From contig BEDY01000004.1 of NCBI GenBank assembly GCA_002335605.1, forward strand, positions 1,426,001-1,490,000: a stretch of 64,000 nucleotides of DNA, given 5' to 3'. The position numbers were made by a program, and so were the translations under genes. Positions 53,379-64,000 of this stretch are shown here, piece by piece (position 1 is the stretch's first letter; each line of letters starts with the position of its first letter). Under the pieces are notes generated by a model. The model worked only from the letters and a program-made list of their open reading frames with translations, was not told where the DNA came from and did not search any database. The DNA is from Prillingera fragicola (taxonomy: Eukaryota; Basidiomycota; Tremellomycetes; Trichosporonales; Trichosporonaceae).

Positions 53379-56172
53379 CCTCGACCTCGACGACTGAAGC
53401 GAGGCCCGCAGAACATGGCGGCGAGGGACAGGCTCGCCCTCCACGCAAGTTGAACCGGTCTGCCAACCAGCTTCATCGCAATCAAGCCTGCCTGCCTTGC
53501 CGCCGCAGGCGAATCAAGTGCGATGCCGCTCGCCCACACTGTTCATCCTGCGTTCGCTCGTTCCGCTTTCTCGCGCGCACACAACCGGACCCTCAGCGCG
53601 ATGCCATGGGTATTCAGTGCACGTATGAGGATGGAGGTGATTCTGTGGACGGCGGCGACGATGCAAGCGCAGAAGTCGAAGATCCTCGTGCGGCGGTACG
53701 GAAGCTGGAGGCCCGTATTGGTAATTCCCCAATGTCCCAGCATGACGCTCACTGTTCCAGCCGAACTTCAAGGTGCCCTCGACCGTGTGACGCCAAAATC
53801 TTCATCTCCTCGGGCCTCGAGTACCTTGCCAGACAGCAGCGGCATCACTTGGGTGACGCAAGTTGCTTCAGGAACCCCTGGCTTCCCAAATGTTGAACCT
53901 TCCTCGACTGTGCCGCCATTGAGCACGGCTGGAGGCAGCATTGACACTCTCCTGATGAACGACATCTCCGCTGTTTCGGGCCCTTCGACCTCGTTCATCA
54001 TGGGCGGCCTGGAAGAAGCACCTGATGATCCTAGTGATCCGCCTCGAGCAGACTTTGAAGCCGGCAAAGTAGGCGGACCATTTCTTGACATCTTCTGGCC
54101 TGGGTGGCCGCCCCGGTTGCCGACGCCGGCAATGCTGGATCATCTGTGAGCTACTTTGGATTGCGCTATGCTGACGTATCCAGTATACAGACGTTCTTCT
54201 CCATGGTACCCAGCGTGTCTAAGATCATTCACCGCGAGAAGTTTCTCGCCCGACTCGCACTTCCTCCTACCTCACCTGGCTTTCCTCACACCGCCTTGCT
54301 TCATGCGATCTGCTCCGTTACCGCCCGATATTCGGCAGCAGTTCGCTGTTGTACGGTAGAGGAGTCCATGCGGGGAACAAACCTCGACCTGCGAGGCCGC
54401 CGTCCAACCTCTGTCCGTACCGAGGAGCAGGCCGCGAATGAGCATTGCTTTGCCGAGCGTCACGCTCAATACGCTGTTCTCGAAATGCGCTTAGGAAGCG
54501 CGACGGGACGGCGGATGCTTGAGCTTGCTCAGGCCAAGGTCCTCATGGTAGTCTACTATCAGCAGCATGGTGGGTTTTGGAATCAGAGTTACTGCTGACG
54601 TCACAGCGGTCAGTAATGATCTGGATGAGACCAATGCAATGCTGACCAACAGAAATGGATTGAGGGATGGATGATGACAGGCTCTGCGGCCCGGCTTGCG
54701 GTGCCACTTGGCCTGCTCTCTGACTCAAAGACAGGTGTACGAACTCGAAACTCCATCCTCGAAGCTCCTACAGAAAGTTGGGATGTCGAAGAGCAACGGT
54801 TGTTGATGGCGTACATCATGACACTGGATCTTAATTGCTCGGCTACGTCTGGTTGGCCCAACTGTCTGTCAATGGACGAGGTCGTGAGTGACTGGTATAA
54901 AAGCAGACTGACACGTCAGATGGCCCGCCTTCCGGCCTCGACTGAAGACTTTGTCACTCAAGTCCAGATGCCAGAGAACCCTCAAACATGGTTTTCGCCA
55001 GATTTATACACCGTTCACCCTGTCAAGGATGGTTTTGTGTTGATGGCCAAGGGTGTGCATCTTCTCGGACAGGTCATCAAGTTTAAGCGCAAGGTTCAAG
55101 CCCTCGGCGCGCCGCATTCTGCTCGCAACACGCCACTGTTCCGCAAACTCGACGCCGACATTGCGGCCTTCCACTCGCATTTCCCGCCTAGCCTTCGCGA
55201 TCCTTTGCGACCTGGGACTGGTCATTTCAAGGGTGTTGATGCAGACTTGATCACGGCTCACCTGATGCCTCATGTCGCTGCCATCGCGTTGCGTGAGTTT
55301 GCCTTTTGCGGGGTCTCCTGCTGACTGCTCAGATGAGTCTTTCGCTGATCTCGCCGACCCTCGCGATTCCTCGGCGGCCCGCATCTTGGCCGAGGCACGC
55401 GCATGTCTGAGCATCGTCTGCCTCATTACAAGTACTACATTTGACTTTTCCTACATCTTGAGTCCCATCACGTCATGTGAGTCTTTACAAGTCCTAGTCT
55501 GTCTGACAAGCCAGTCTATTTTTTCGCAGCAGCCAGGACGTTTGTGCTGTTCTATCAGCGAGCACTCGAGACGGGCGACTACCGGGGTGCCAAGGATTTT
55601 CTGGGCGAGATTGATGTGTTCCGGTGAGTGGGACGTGGAGATTAACCTGACAGAGTAGAATGACTTTTGCGGCGATGGCCCACCGCTTCGCCCTCGGAGC
55701 TCGCCATGGTGGCATGATCGATCAGATGCTCAAGGGGTGAGTGTCTGCCCGTTGACAAAAACTAATGCAAAGCTGTCACGAGGAGCTGGGCATTGCGCCA
55801 GAGTCAGTGCGCGTAGACGGACTCGGCATGGCCGACATTTCCACGGGCGAGTGGATGCACTTGCCATACCCCTACAGCGACAAGACGGCAGGTTGGCATT
55901 TCGCCGGTACACGCAGAGCAGAAACCCACAAATCACCGCCCGAATCTATTGTCCATCCTCACCACCCACTGCATCTTCTCTTTTCAGAGGGCCGGGAGTC
56001 GTTTCGCGACAAAATGAACCAGACGAGGGGCTTCCAAGATCCGCACGCGGGCACACCTGGGTCCTTGCCGGGCCATGAGACACCTCCCCTTATTAACTTC
56101 GAAACTTGTGGACCGCCGGCCTGGCAGCACGTATCCGCGCAGCCAGATGATGGTATGAGCTCGACTTCGTAA
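53282..56172 (+). CDS. Zn2Cys6 fungal-type transcription factor
   Basis: Zinc binuclear cluster regulator of about 830 residues. After a Ser-rich N-terminus the cluster reads NQACLPCRRRRIKCDAARPH then CSSC, spacing C-x2-C-x6-C-x6-C-x2-C, but the sixth Cys comes 22 residues later (in GIQCTYED) instead of the usual 6-9. A coiled linker and Ser/Pro region lead to a fungal_trans-like middle homology domain: FFSMVPSVSKIIHREKFLAR, ALLHAICSVTARYSA, ERHAQYAVLEMRLGS, KVLMVVYYQQHAVKWIEGWM and AARLAVPLGL. Introns are short GT-AG; a 6-nt microexon (54607-54612) is required before WIEGWM. The C-terminal exons contain MAHRFALGARHGGMIDQML. The target genes are unknown. Confidence 0.87.
54607..54612 (+). other. 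6-nt microexon of the Zn2Cys6 gene
   Basis: CGGTCA is bounded by GTCACAG before and GTAATG after, with flanking introns of 37 and 40 nt. CAT G + CG GTC A + AA TGG gives H-A-V-K-W and keeps the frame into IEGWMMTG. Skipping it yields a stop codon at once. Confidence 0.65.
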
Positions 56173-56337
56173 GCTTTGATATATGAATGTGTACATCATG
56201 TTGACGTGTCCATTTCATAGCAAGGAGTGTGGTGGTGTACGAGAAAGCAGCGAACTGATGTAACACTTTTTATGTATCTACAACTAAGCCTGGTTCACAA
56301 CCGCAGGAGTATCTAGGCTCGGCGATGGGCCCCGCGT

Positions 56338-58258
56338 CTAGGACCCCGAGTTCGTCATGTCCTGGTCCTCAAAGGGAAAGGTCGTTGGGGTGGTGACCCA
56401 GTACTGCGGCAGGGAGTTGGCGCTGGAGGGGGTCTTGATTGGCGCCGACCGCTTGACAAGAGGCATGGACCGAGTTGGCCGCGGCGTGCGAGGGGAGCGC
56501 ACAGCCAGTGGAGGGAGCTGGAGTTCCGAACGGATTCCGGGCGGGGGCGAGAGAGGGACAAACTGGACATTGAACAGGTCGTTGGCGGGGTCAGGGTCGC
56601 CACCCTGCTGCCACTCGACCATGCCCTCTTCGATGACACCCCAGTTACCCTTGCCGAGCGCCCTGGGATGGTCAATCAATGTTGTCAAGGGCCACTCACT
56701 TATCGAGAATGTCTCGGCGCGTGTACTTGTAGTTTTCGCAGCGCTCGACAATCTTGCGGCGCACATTGCGGATCGCCGCCCGTGCCTCTAGGGAGAGTTC
56801 AGGCAACTTGGAGAGGGAGCCGGCGTACTTGGCGTCACAGCGGGCGGTGAACGAGTCCAGCTGGGCAATGGCGCGGCGACCTCGGTGGTAGTACCACTTG
56901 AGCGCGTCGGCCTTGTCTACCTGGCTGCATTCTGCTGGAATGGACCCGATGGTAGGCACGGCCTCAATGTTCATGGTCAAGTCGGTGTCGAGCGCATAGT
57001 AGAAGAGGGGCAGGTCGACCGTGAGTGTAGGGTAGGCCTGGCACAGCTCCCACAGAGTAAGTGGGTGCAGGGGAGAGCTATGAGCTGGCCGCCGCTGGCG
57101 AGCCTCGCGGTTTGTGTTGCGGGGGGCACGGCCACGAGGTCGCTTGGTGGGACGGAACTCCTCGTCATCGTCGGGGTCCGAAGGCAGGACCTCTGCCACG
57201 TCCATGTCGGACCCTTCGTCGTCCTCTTCCTGGTACAGAGCTCGACCCTTGACGGCGATGCGAGTTGAAGTGCGCAGAGAACGGGAGCACGACGTACGTG
57301 GCTCTAAATGGCCTGCGGACGGTCGGGCAGTCCCAGATCGTGCCGTCCCAGACAGCCATGTCTTGTCAATGTGCCTGGCAGTGCGTGGCGCTCCGTCTGA
57401 GTCGCCGCTCCAGCAGTCACTCTCGTCAAATTCCACCGGGCTCTGCTTGAGCCCATGGGGCGACATGTTTGGCCCACTTTTGGAAGCTCCTGGGAACGCT
57501 GCCGTAGGGGGCACAATGCTGAGGTTGAGAGTGTTGCCCCGGAAGGACGGCTGGGTCATCGGTTCCGGGTCTCGGTATCCAGCCCAAGACAGACCGGGAG
57601 TCAAATGCGACGTTGTGGGAGCGACTGTGTCCCTCCTGTGTTGATAAGGGGGCGTGACGACCCGAGGGTGTGCATCCAGTTCCGAGTAGTTTGAGCTTTG
57701 AGAGACGGAGCGAGACAGTGGCGCAGATGACAGGAGAGTAGGGTCGATGCTGGGAGACTGCTGGGTGGCCCAGTGGCTGTTAGGCTCAGGCAGTTGGTAT
57801 CGATATGGGTATGAGCTGGCTGATGGCGATAGATCCGAGCAGGGTGACGAGGGAGGTCTGTTGGCCGAGAGCGAGGGTAGCACCGGGGGTGATGTGAGAT
57901 AGTAAGGGTCGACAACCAGGGGCGCATGGCGAGCTTGCATCTTTCCAGCCTCGGTCGGCCCAGCTGCAAAGACAGAGTAGCGGGGGCCTTGACCTCGGGC
58001 GTGAAATGCATTGTCCATGTAGGAGTGCCCTGGCGTGACAGTGACTGGAGGACTAGTGGCGGGCGAAGGCGAACCAAGAAAAGTGCTGGATATGTCTGAG
58101 CTCGACATTGGCTGGTGGAAGTCATGTTGAGACACCGAGCGCTGAAGGGCGCTTGAACTGCGATACGAGCTACCCATGGCAACTTGGGATGAGGCACGCT
58201 GCATGATAGGAGCTTCGAAAGACTCGTACTCGTAGTTCTGGAGAGCAAGGTCGTCCAT
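56338..58258 (-). CDS. Conserved-looking protein of unknown function, disordered N-terminus
   Basis: About 625 residues in two exons (a 36-nt intron near 56660-56697, GTGAGT...CCCAG, restores DKALGKGNWG). The first 400 residues are Ser/Pro/Tyr-rich and disordered, followed by an acidic patch (EEDDEGSDMD; SDPDDDEE) and a basic nuclear-type stretch (RPTKRPRGRAPRNTNREARQ). The ordered part starts at LHPLTLWELCQAYPTLTVDL and runs through ALKWYYHRGRRAIAQLDSFT, AAIRNVRRKIVERCENYKYT and GNWGVIEEGMVEW, all helical. The layout suggests a nuclear regulator, but I do not recognise the family. A 14-bp perfect palindrome abuts the start codon. Confidence 0.75.
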
Positions 58259-59894
58259 GCTGAATTAATTCAGAATAATTCAGCGAGGTGGCGGGAGGAG
58301 TGCTAGGCTGGAGGGACATGTCAGCACTGCACGAGGTTGAAACTCCTCTGCCCTCCAGTACGTTGAGGTTTTAATGAGTGCACTGTTGCGGTGGGGTGGG
58401 GTGACGGCCGGGTGAACTCACGTGGCTGGGTGTGATGAATACGAACCGAGAGGCCGAGAAAGGGGGGATGTGATGAGATAGCAACGCAGGCAGACAACAA
58501 AAAGAGGGTCGTGCCACGGGCTCTAGAACCTCTTGTCGCTGAGAAATGACAGCGCACAGTGCCTGTGCTGGTGAACGACTTCGAAGACGAGGCAGCCGGT
58601 TTAAAGGACCAGAACGAGCTTGTGAGCGTGTGAGACGCCGACCAGAGCAGACACTGTCCGTTTAACCGGACGGCAACGTGGCTGGTTATCAATACACTGC
58701 CCTAGATCAAATTTTCCCGTGCGCAGGCAGAGCAGTCACCAGCACTTACCAGGAGAGATGGAGGCTAGGACGACGAAAGACTTGATGACTACTGGGCTCA
58801 AGAAGGAGAGGGCGATGGCCACACCCAAGAGTAATGAATGACACGGAGACGAGCCAGGATTGAAAACTGGGCGGGGACCTGCTTGAAGCTGGTTCAGATG
58901 GCCAAGGGGGTGGGTTGATCACTCAGAACGAAGAGGAAAGATGGGTGGCAAGATGAGATGTGGCGACCGGCAGAGGGATGGGATGAGATATGAGCCTGCC
59001 TGTGGGGTGAGTGAGAAGAGTGAGTTCCACGACTGCAGAGGGAAACCATGCCACTTTTTGAAGGTATACCGTCTCTACCGCACAACGCAACGTGATGGTG
59101 CCCTCCTGCCAGCCTCCTACCAGATTCGACAAGAGATGGTTGAGAGCTGTTTGTGTCAGGGTCAACGTCGTCGCGCACACACCTCACGGACACTTCGGGC
59201 GTCGCGACCATCGCACATTGAGTGTTCTGGCCGGGCCAAAGGATGGGCCAAGGCTCTGCACAGACCTCGGATTCTCGGAAGTGTCTGCGATCCCCCTCGC
59301 GAACCAAAGAACACAGATGCACATGCGGCAGAAAGCACACAGTCAGTGCCTGGTCCGGCCGCGACTGGCTCGACCCACTTGCACACCCGCATGGACCTCT
59401 TCCGCGCCCGTTTCCGTATCAGATGTGCGGGGCACACTGAAGATCTGTGGAGTATGCGACGTCACGCGCGAGCACATGGGGAAGCCAGCTAACCAGTGCG
59501 TTGCGCCGGGCGCACGTTAATGTGGAGACGCAGGGGTGTGCCGCAACAAAGCTCGGAGCCTGCAGATTGATCAGCGCTCTCACCCAGATCTGATCCATTC
59601 TTGCGCGCGGCCTGGACGATATGGCACGAGCATCGAGATGATATGTATGCAGCGGATGGTTCACTCTAGATGATTGTTCACATTGGATTGATACTGAAAG
59701 TTGTACGACACATGGTGAGCGCTTGTAGCGCTGGGTACTGGTACAACATGTCACCTGCCAGGCACGCCTGGGTGGCAAAGGAGAATTGAGTCGGTGGGTT
59801 GCCTACGCACAACAACGTCCATAGACGATGAGATACGGCACAGCCCGCGGACCAGGGTATCGGGGAGCAGATAGGGGTTGGGCGTGCAATGCAC
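58259..59894. other. Intergenic, upstream of the unknown nuclear-type gene
   Basis: About 1.6 kb. It probably contains a long 5' leader and promoter. Frames such as 58941-59492 (+) are open but run opposite one another and show no domain. A palindrome lies at 58260-58273. Confidence 0.4.
58260..58273. promoter_or_regulatory. 14-bp perfect palindrome next to start codon
   Basis: CTGAATTAATTCAG is its own reverse complement and is followed at once by AATAATTCAG, so TAATTCAG is also directly repeated ten bases apart. It lies 2-25 bases upstream of the ATG at 58258 on the minus strand, in a GC-rich genome where an AT-rich palindrome stands out. Confidence 0.35.
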
Positions 59895-60119
59895 TTATGA
59901 ACGGAAAGTGCGGGCGGACTCGATAGTCGAGGTCGAAGCACCTGGAGAGACGCTGCGCTCACGGCGAGCGATACCGGCGCGATACGCATTGTAGACGGTG
60001 TGGACAAGATCTGCCAAGTGGGGGGCCGGGTGTGCGCTGGGCGGTGTTGTGCCAGTCCTCAAGCTCGACTGGGTCGACAACGGCGAGGCAATGTTCACGG
60101 GGGAAGCGGGCGCGGGCAT
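59895..60119 (-). CDS. Small hypothetical protein, 74 residues
   Basis: A frame from ATG 60119 (MPAPASPVNIASPL) to TAA at 59895. The middle reads HLADLVHTVYNAYRAGIARR, a plausible amphipathic helix, followed by ERSVSPGAS with a phosphorylation-like site. The 90 bases upstream on the minus strand are pyrimidine-rich, like the leaders of other genes here. No family is recognised, and the call rests on composition and context only. Confidence 0.4.
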   Translation of the reverse strand: MPAPASPVNIASPLSTQSSLRTGTTPPSAHPAPHLADLVHTVYNAYRAGIARRERSVSPGASTSTIESARTFRS

Positions 60120-61497
60120 GGTGTATCTCGAGCGAGTCTGTCAAAGCGAGATGGAGCAAAGAGGTTGCAATGGGGATGCTTGCTCTTGGGGGAGGCTGGA
60201 ACGGCTTGTTATGTGGGAGCTGAGGAGTACGCAGTGTCGCGTGACGCCGATGACCGGATATGGATGGATATGAGTGTTCGTGATGTGGGTTGAGATTTGG
60301 ATTGTGCGGCTAGACGAGCTAGACGAGGAACAATATCGTTGTTGGCGTGCAGTAGTGGGTGGCAGAAGCTGGCAGCTTGTAGGAGCGATAAGAGAGTGCT
60401 GACAGCCTTCAATGCATCTGCTTTATGTACCCTCCTGCATCCTGTCGTGACATGGCGTGGGTTCTACATGATACGACTCGGCCCTCGGCGTCCACCCAGA
60501 GTCCATGGCTGCCTGGGAGTGCTTATTGTTTTGAACCCCGCGGCCCCACATCAAAACCCGAGTTGGGAATTAATTGCGGCCAAATCCGCCGAGGTCGCAA
60601 TTCCCACTGCCAACCACGCCATTGTCCTCGAACTCGTGATCTCACGCGACAACGCACAGATTTGTGCGGTTCAACCGCGTAGCGATGTATATAGCACTCG
60701 TGCGTGCAGCTACTGCGTTTCAAGCAGCACAACATGCATCCAACAACTAGTAAAGCGCGTCAAGGCAAGGCTCATTGTCACGTGATCGCCGTATCAACGC
60801 CCCAACGCGTCAAGCGTGATTGTCGCGCCAAGACCGCAGGTAGACTTTTCCGTCCAGTGCATGATGCAACACGATCAGACACCGGCCGAATCTAATGCAC
60901 TAACTGAAGATCTAAACCTGTGGGCGCTGGCCGTCGAACGATCAATGTACGCATGTGCGTAGGCGACGAACCTGCTCTGATGCGTTGGGGCTTAGCTTGG
61001 AAACCCCTTGCATCGCCATCAGCTCGGCGTCCTCGGCCTTTTGGTCGCGAGGAATCTGAAATTAACGCACATTTGTTCAAGCCAGAACCGTTACATAATC
61101 AAGTCTGTTGCTTTCAATGCGAGAGAGCCCATTTCCATGGCCTTCAGGTGCCAACCTCAAACTGAAAGCGGCTGCTGTGAATGCATGAGAGCCTTGGTTG
61201 AGTGCATGGAGTACTTCTCAAAGTCTGCCATAGCCGGTTGAATCACGTGACCTCTTAAGCTAAGGGACTACCTACGTACTGCTGTGAAAGCTGACCGAGT
61301 CGTGCGCCTGGCTGCGGTGACAAATCTTTAAGGGAAGAGTTCAGCACGCGGCCCAGTGGTGCGGCTCTCATTACTCAGTCATACTTTGGTTTATGCGGCA
61401 ACGACTTCATCCACTTTGACAACTCACGCCACCCTCAGCATCGTTTGTTATTTCCTCTTTATTACATTGCTCAAATAAGACCCACTCTACGCACATC
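60120..61497. other. Intergenic upstream of DRE2
   Basis: About 1.4 kb with no supported gene. The frame at 60297-60785 (+) has no domain. The last 120 bases before 61498 are AT/CT-rich, as expected for the DRE2 leader. Confidence 0.4.
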
Positions 61498-62484
61498 ATG
61501 ACAGTCCCTAGCCAGCCTGCACAGATCGTGCTCGGTTCGCTCGAGCGCGCAGACGACTACCAGCGCATCCTCTCCGAGCTCAAGTCGGTCAACGACACCG
61601 TCAGTGGTGAGATGGTCGACCGTATCCTGGACAATGGTGAGTGCTCCTAGATGGTTCTAGGTCTAATTGCCAGCTACGACCTTTCCCGCGGCTCCCCTGG
61701 ACATTCACCTCGTTCTGCCCCTCCCTCTTCCCTCTGCACTCCTTTCCTCCATCCCTTCGTCGACCAAGGTTTTCGTGCACTTGCCTGCTTCTGCCTCTCC
61801 CGACGCCACAACGTCTCTGCAGTCTACTCTGATGCAGGCTGGCTACACTTCGGCAGCTCAGGCCCCACCTGCTAACGCTCTGGCGTTCCTCTCGCCGGCC
61901 GTTACTGCCGCGCCAGTTGCCTCGACCTCGGCCTCGGCTGTCCCCCTCTCGCGCCCCCTTGGTCTCAAGCGCAGGTCTGACAAGGCGTCCAAGGCGGCTC
62001 TGTGGGCGATCGACTCGCCTCTCATGACTGACGGCGGTCGTTCGTTCCTCACCCCAGAGGACAAGCAGCGCCCAGAGTGTGTGATCCCCGCCGCGGACGG
62101 CAAGCCCGTCAAGCGCAGGCGTGCGTGCAAGGACTGCACCTGTGGTCTCGCCGAGCTTGAGCAGGAGGAGGAGGCCCACGCTGCCGCCGCTGTCAAGGAG
62201 GCTCAAAAGGCCTTTTTCCTCGAGGGCGACGACGACATCCCTGACCATGTCCGGAATGCCACGATTGGCGTCGAGAGCATTTGGCCAACGGAGCGTCGTG
62301 CAGAGGCCAAGAAGACGAGCTCGTGTGGAAGCTGCTATCTCGGTGACGCTTTCCGTTGCGGCTCGTGCCCTTACCTGGGTAAGTAGACCTTGGCTTGTTA
62401 CGTTCCAGTGCTGACTGTACAGGTCTTCCTCCTTTCAAGCCCGGAGAAAAGGTCGAGCTGTCTCTCCTTTCCGACGATATCTAG
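61498..62484 (+). CDS. DRE2: Fe-S cluster assembly protein Dre2 (anamorsin)
   Basis: Cytosolic iron-sulfur assembly factor, 300 residues in three exons. With Tah18 it passes electrons from NADPH to early Fe-S cluster assembly. The N-terminal part ([20 protein letters not shown]) is a degenerate methyltransferase-like domain, followed by an Ala/Pro linker. The C-terminal CIAPIN1 domain carries both clusters: [14 protein letters not shown] for the [2Fe-2S] site and the twin Cxx[20 protein letters not shown], then [13 protein letters not shown]. Introns sit after DN (GTGAGT) and inside the sequence just after YLG (45 nt). The length fits fungal Dre2. It converges on the GART gene with 213 bases between stops. 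Confidence 0.95.
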
Positions 62485-62697
62485 GTTTCCACTTTCTTCT
62501 TTCTGAGCTCAGCGAGCCAACCAGTGTTGTACCGACCGCCATGCTGGCGTGTACCAACTTCTGCTAGATTAGAGTGAGCCCTCGAGTGCACACAGCAGAA
62601 GATCACACCAAAATCCCAAATCCTGAACCCAGGATCCATTGTGTACATAACAAAATGAATGCAGCATGTCGCACTCCCTAATAGCTCTCTCGAGCCT

Positions 62698-63644
62698 CTA
62701 TGCCTCCAGCTTGGAAACCTTTTCGGTGAGGTCCGCGACCTCGTCCTTGTCCTCGGCAGGCGCCGCTGCGAGAAGAGTAGCCTCCTCCTTAGTAAGCTCC
62801 TCCAGAACCACCCTTGTTCCCTCGACGATAATCTCATGCTCGACGGCGTGTATCCTCTCCTCGAGATCCTCAAGAGTGTCCTCCTTCTTAATCTCAATCT
62901 CACGCACAACCAGGGGCTGTCCACGGTCGACCTCCTTGATAACGCGATGGATCATGGCACCGGTGCACTTGATCTCACCCTTCTGGAAAGCCTCAAACGC
63001 ACGGGGAATGGCAGCGGCGCCGTCGAATGCGCCAGGAAGAGCGGGGTGCAAGTTGATGCAGGGGATGGGGAACCTCTGGGTAGGTGGAGGTGCGGGCAGC
63101 TCGGCGGAAGCGCGGAGGGCAGCAGCCGAAGGGTGGTGCTGAGGTCCCTTGGCAGCCTTGAGCTCCTCGGCGGTCGGGGGCGGCAGGGAGGGAGCGGCAG
63201 GGGGAGCGGTCGTGCCGTTGAGAATGTCCAAAAAGTTGTCCGACAGAATGTGCATCCATCCAGCGAGCACGACAACGTCGGGGCGCGACTCGAGCACACG
63301 CCGAGCGACCTCGGCGTCATAGTCGGTGCGTTGTGAGCCTGGGTTGCGGTTCAGGAAAGTCTTGAGGGCGCAGACCGAGGTGGGGACCGGTGGCGTCTGT
63401 TTGGCGGCACGCTGAAGACCGTACGCGTTCGACCTCGACGACAGCACATAGGTCACTTGCGCGTTGGGCAGGCGGTCAGTGAGCGCGGCATCGAGAATTG
63501 CCTGGAGGTTTGATCCTGGAGGGTGTCAATATTGGTGAGGCAAGCTCCGATAAGACGAGAGAGCTACATACCGGACCCAGAGATGAGCACTGTGATCCTC
63601 CGGACGCGCTCCTGGGGCTCAATCGTCTCTTTGAGAATGGGCAT
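62698..63644 (-). CDS. ADE8: Phosphoribosylglycinamide formyltransferase
   Basis: Third step of purine synthesis: transfers formyl from 10-formyl-tetrahydrofolate to GAR. It has 296 residues and one 56-nt intron that splits SGSG/SNLQAIL. The fold is clear: RRITVLISGSGSNLQAILDA (phosphate loop), VTYVLSSRSNAYGLQRA, DVVVLAGWMHILSDNFLD, CINLHPALPGAFDG (catalytic His and folate-site segment) and KCTGAMIHRVIKEVDRGQPL. An Ala/Pro-rich insertion of about 50 residues (from NGTTAPPAAP to PPTQRF) lies between the HILSDNF helix and the INLHPALPG strand. The C-terminus extends beyond the usual bacterial length with a coiled-coil-like tail (DEVADLTEKVSKLEA). This is a stand-alone enzyme, as in other fungi. 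Confidence 0.94.
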
Positions 63645-64000
63645 GGTCAACGACGGTGGGTTGCACCAAATATTGTTGTAAGTGACGTGAGAGCTGCTCG
63701 ACACTGCACGGCGGACACAGGGAAAGCCAACTTTTGCTGGCCACAACTCATTACGTGCTGTTCAAAATGACGTGTAAGCCTGCTTCACTCCACCGCGCAC
63801 CCATTGCAGATGCTGGTCCTCGACTTCATTCTTGGTCCACTGCACCGACTTAGCGTTTTCGACCCCATAGCCTACCCTCGTTGTGACCGCCGACCTGCAA
63901 CAAGCGTAGAGGCTGAGCATATTTTTCACACCGTATCAAACTTGATCGTCTCTCATTGTTCATAGAGGGCGTCAAAAGGCTCAGACCCGCACAACGGACG
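63645..64000. other. Right-edge flank, GART promoter
   Basis: The promoter and leader of the GART gene, and possibly the start of another gene beyond the window. An intron-like stretch GTAAGC...GCAG lies at about 63775-63810, but joining its flanks gives only a short frame, so no gene is called. Confidence 0.35.

Noticed and set aside
58941..59520. Long plus-strand frames in the 58.3-59.9 kb gap
   Set aside because: Several frames on both strands are open at once in GC-rich DNA, with no domain, no introns and Arg/Cys-heavy composition typical of chance frames.
60297..60785. Plus-strand 162-codon frame
   Set aside because: No family features and it crosses an AT-variable promoter-like region; likely chance.
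63768..63960. Start of a new gene at the right edge (ATGACGT plus an intron-like stretch)
   Set aside because: Splicing the apparent intron leads to a stop after about 16 codons, and the unspliced frame is equally short.
1..64000. CRISPR arrays, insertion sequences, bacterial operons, viral genes
   Set aside because: The spliceosomal introns and eukaryotic gene set show fungal nuclear DNA. No spaced direct-repeat array, terminal inverted repeats with a transposase, or reverse transcriptase domain was seen.

Overview
The window looks like nuclear chromosomal DNA from a GC-rich basidiomycete yeast or dimorphic fungus. The gene density, introns of about 33-60 nt in nearly every gene, CTAAC/CTGAC branch points and the protein families all fit. 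A tremellomycete, perhaps of the Trichosporonales, is my best guess, but this is inference without any database search. About 24 genes are well supported, and all look vertically inherited and housekeeping in type. I saw no transposon, tRNA, rRNA, CRISPR array or virus-derived gene.

Layout. 1-4.7 kb: NOC3-type ribosome biogenesis factor (-) and a small unknown gene (+). 4.8-8.2 kb: a Mis14/Nsl1-like kinetochore protein (-) head to head with a Sae2/CtIP/Ctp1 double-strand-break repair factor (+). 8.3-13.8 kb: NudE-type dynein regulator (-) head to head with the histone H2B ubiquitin ligase BRE1 (+). 15.3-17.6 kb: alpha-arrestin. 18.7-20.7 kb: secreted GH18 chitinase with an unusual peptide-repeat pro-region. 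21-24.3 kb: RLP24 (-) and GDP-mannose pyrophosphorylase (+). 26-27.3 kb: a single-pass membrane protein. 27.5-32.6 kb: DnaJ-X protein (-), COMPASS subunit SWD1 (-) and mediator subunit MED8 (+). 32.7-37.9 kb: a large tricalbin (-). 39.4-43.7 kb: inositol monophosphatase (-), ribosomal protein eS4 (+) and a CCDC124/Lso2-like ribosome factor (+). 44-49.6 kb: a BCAS3-like WD40 protein (-) and an Ala/Glu-rich protein (-). 51.4-58.3 kb: hydroxyacid dehydrogenase (-), Zn2Cys6 transcription factor (+) and a large unknown protein (-). 61.5-63.6 kb: Dre2/anamorsin (+) tail to tail with phosphoribosylglycinamide formyltransferase (-).

Functional threads. BRE1 (H2B ubiquitylation) and SWD1 (H3K4 methylation complex) are parts of one chromatin cross-talk and lie about 18 kb apart. 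NOC3, RLP24, eS4 and the CCDC124-like protein are all linked to ribosomes. GDP-mannose pyrophosphorylase and the chitinase serve the cell wall and glycans. These are observations of proximity, not evidence of co-regulation.

The most unusual signals are in gene structure and in one fusion. (1) The chitinase begins with a signal peptide followed by three perfect GGDHYVPHR repeats separated by Kex2-like basic sites, as in a propeptide for secreted peptides. (2) GDP-mannose pyrophosphorylase can only be read correctly if its first intron is AT-AC. (3) Microexons of 4, 6 and 8 nt are needed to rebuild conserved motifs in three genes, and several genes have first coding exons of only 3-24 nt. All splice calls here are read by eye from frame, motif and splice-site logic; transcript data would settle them.
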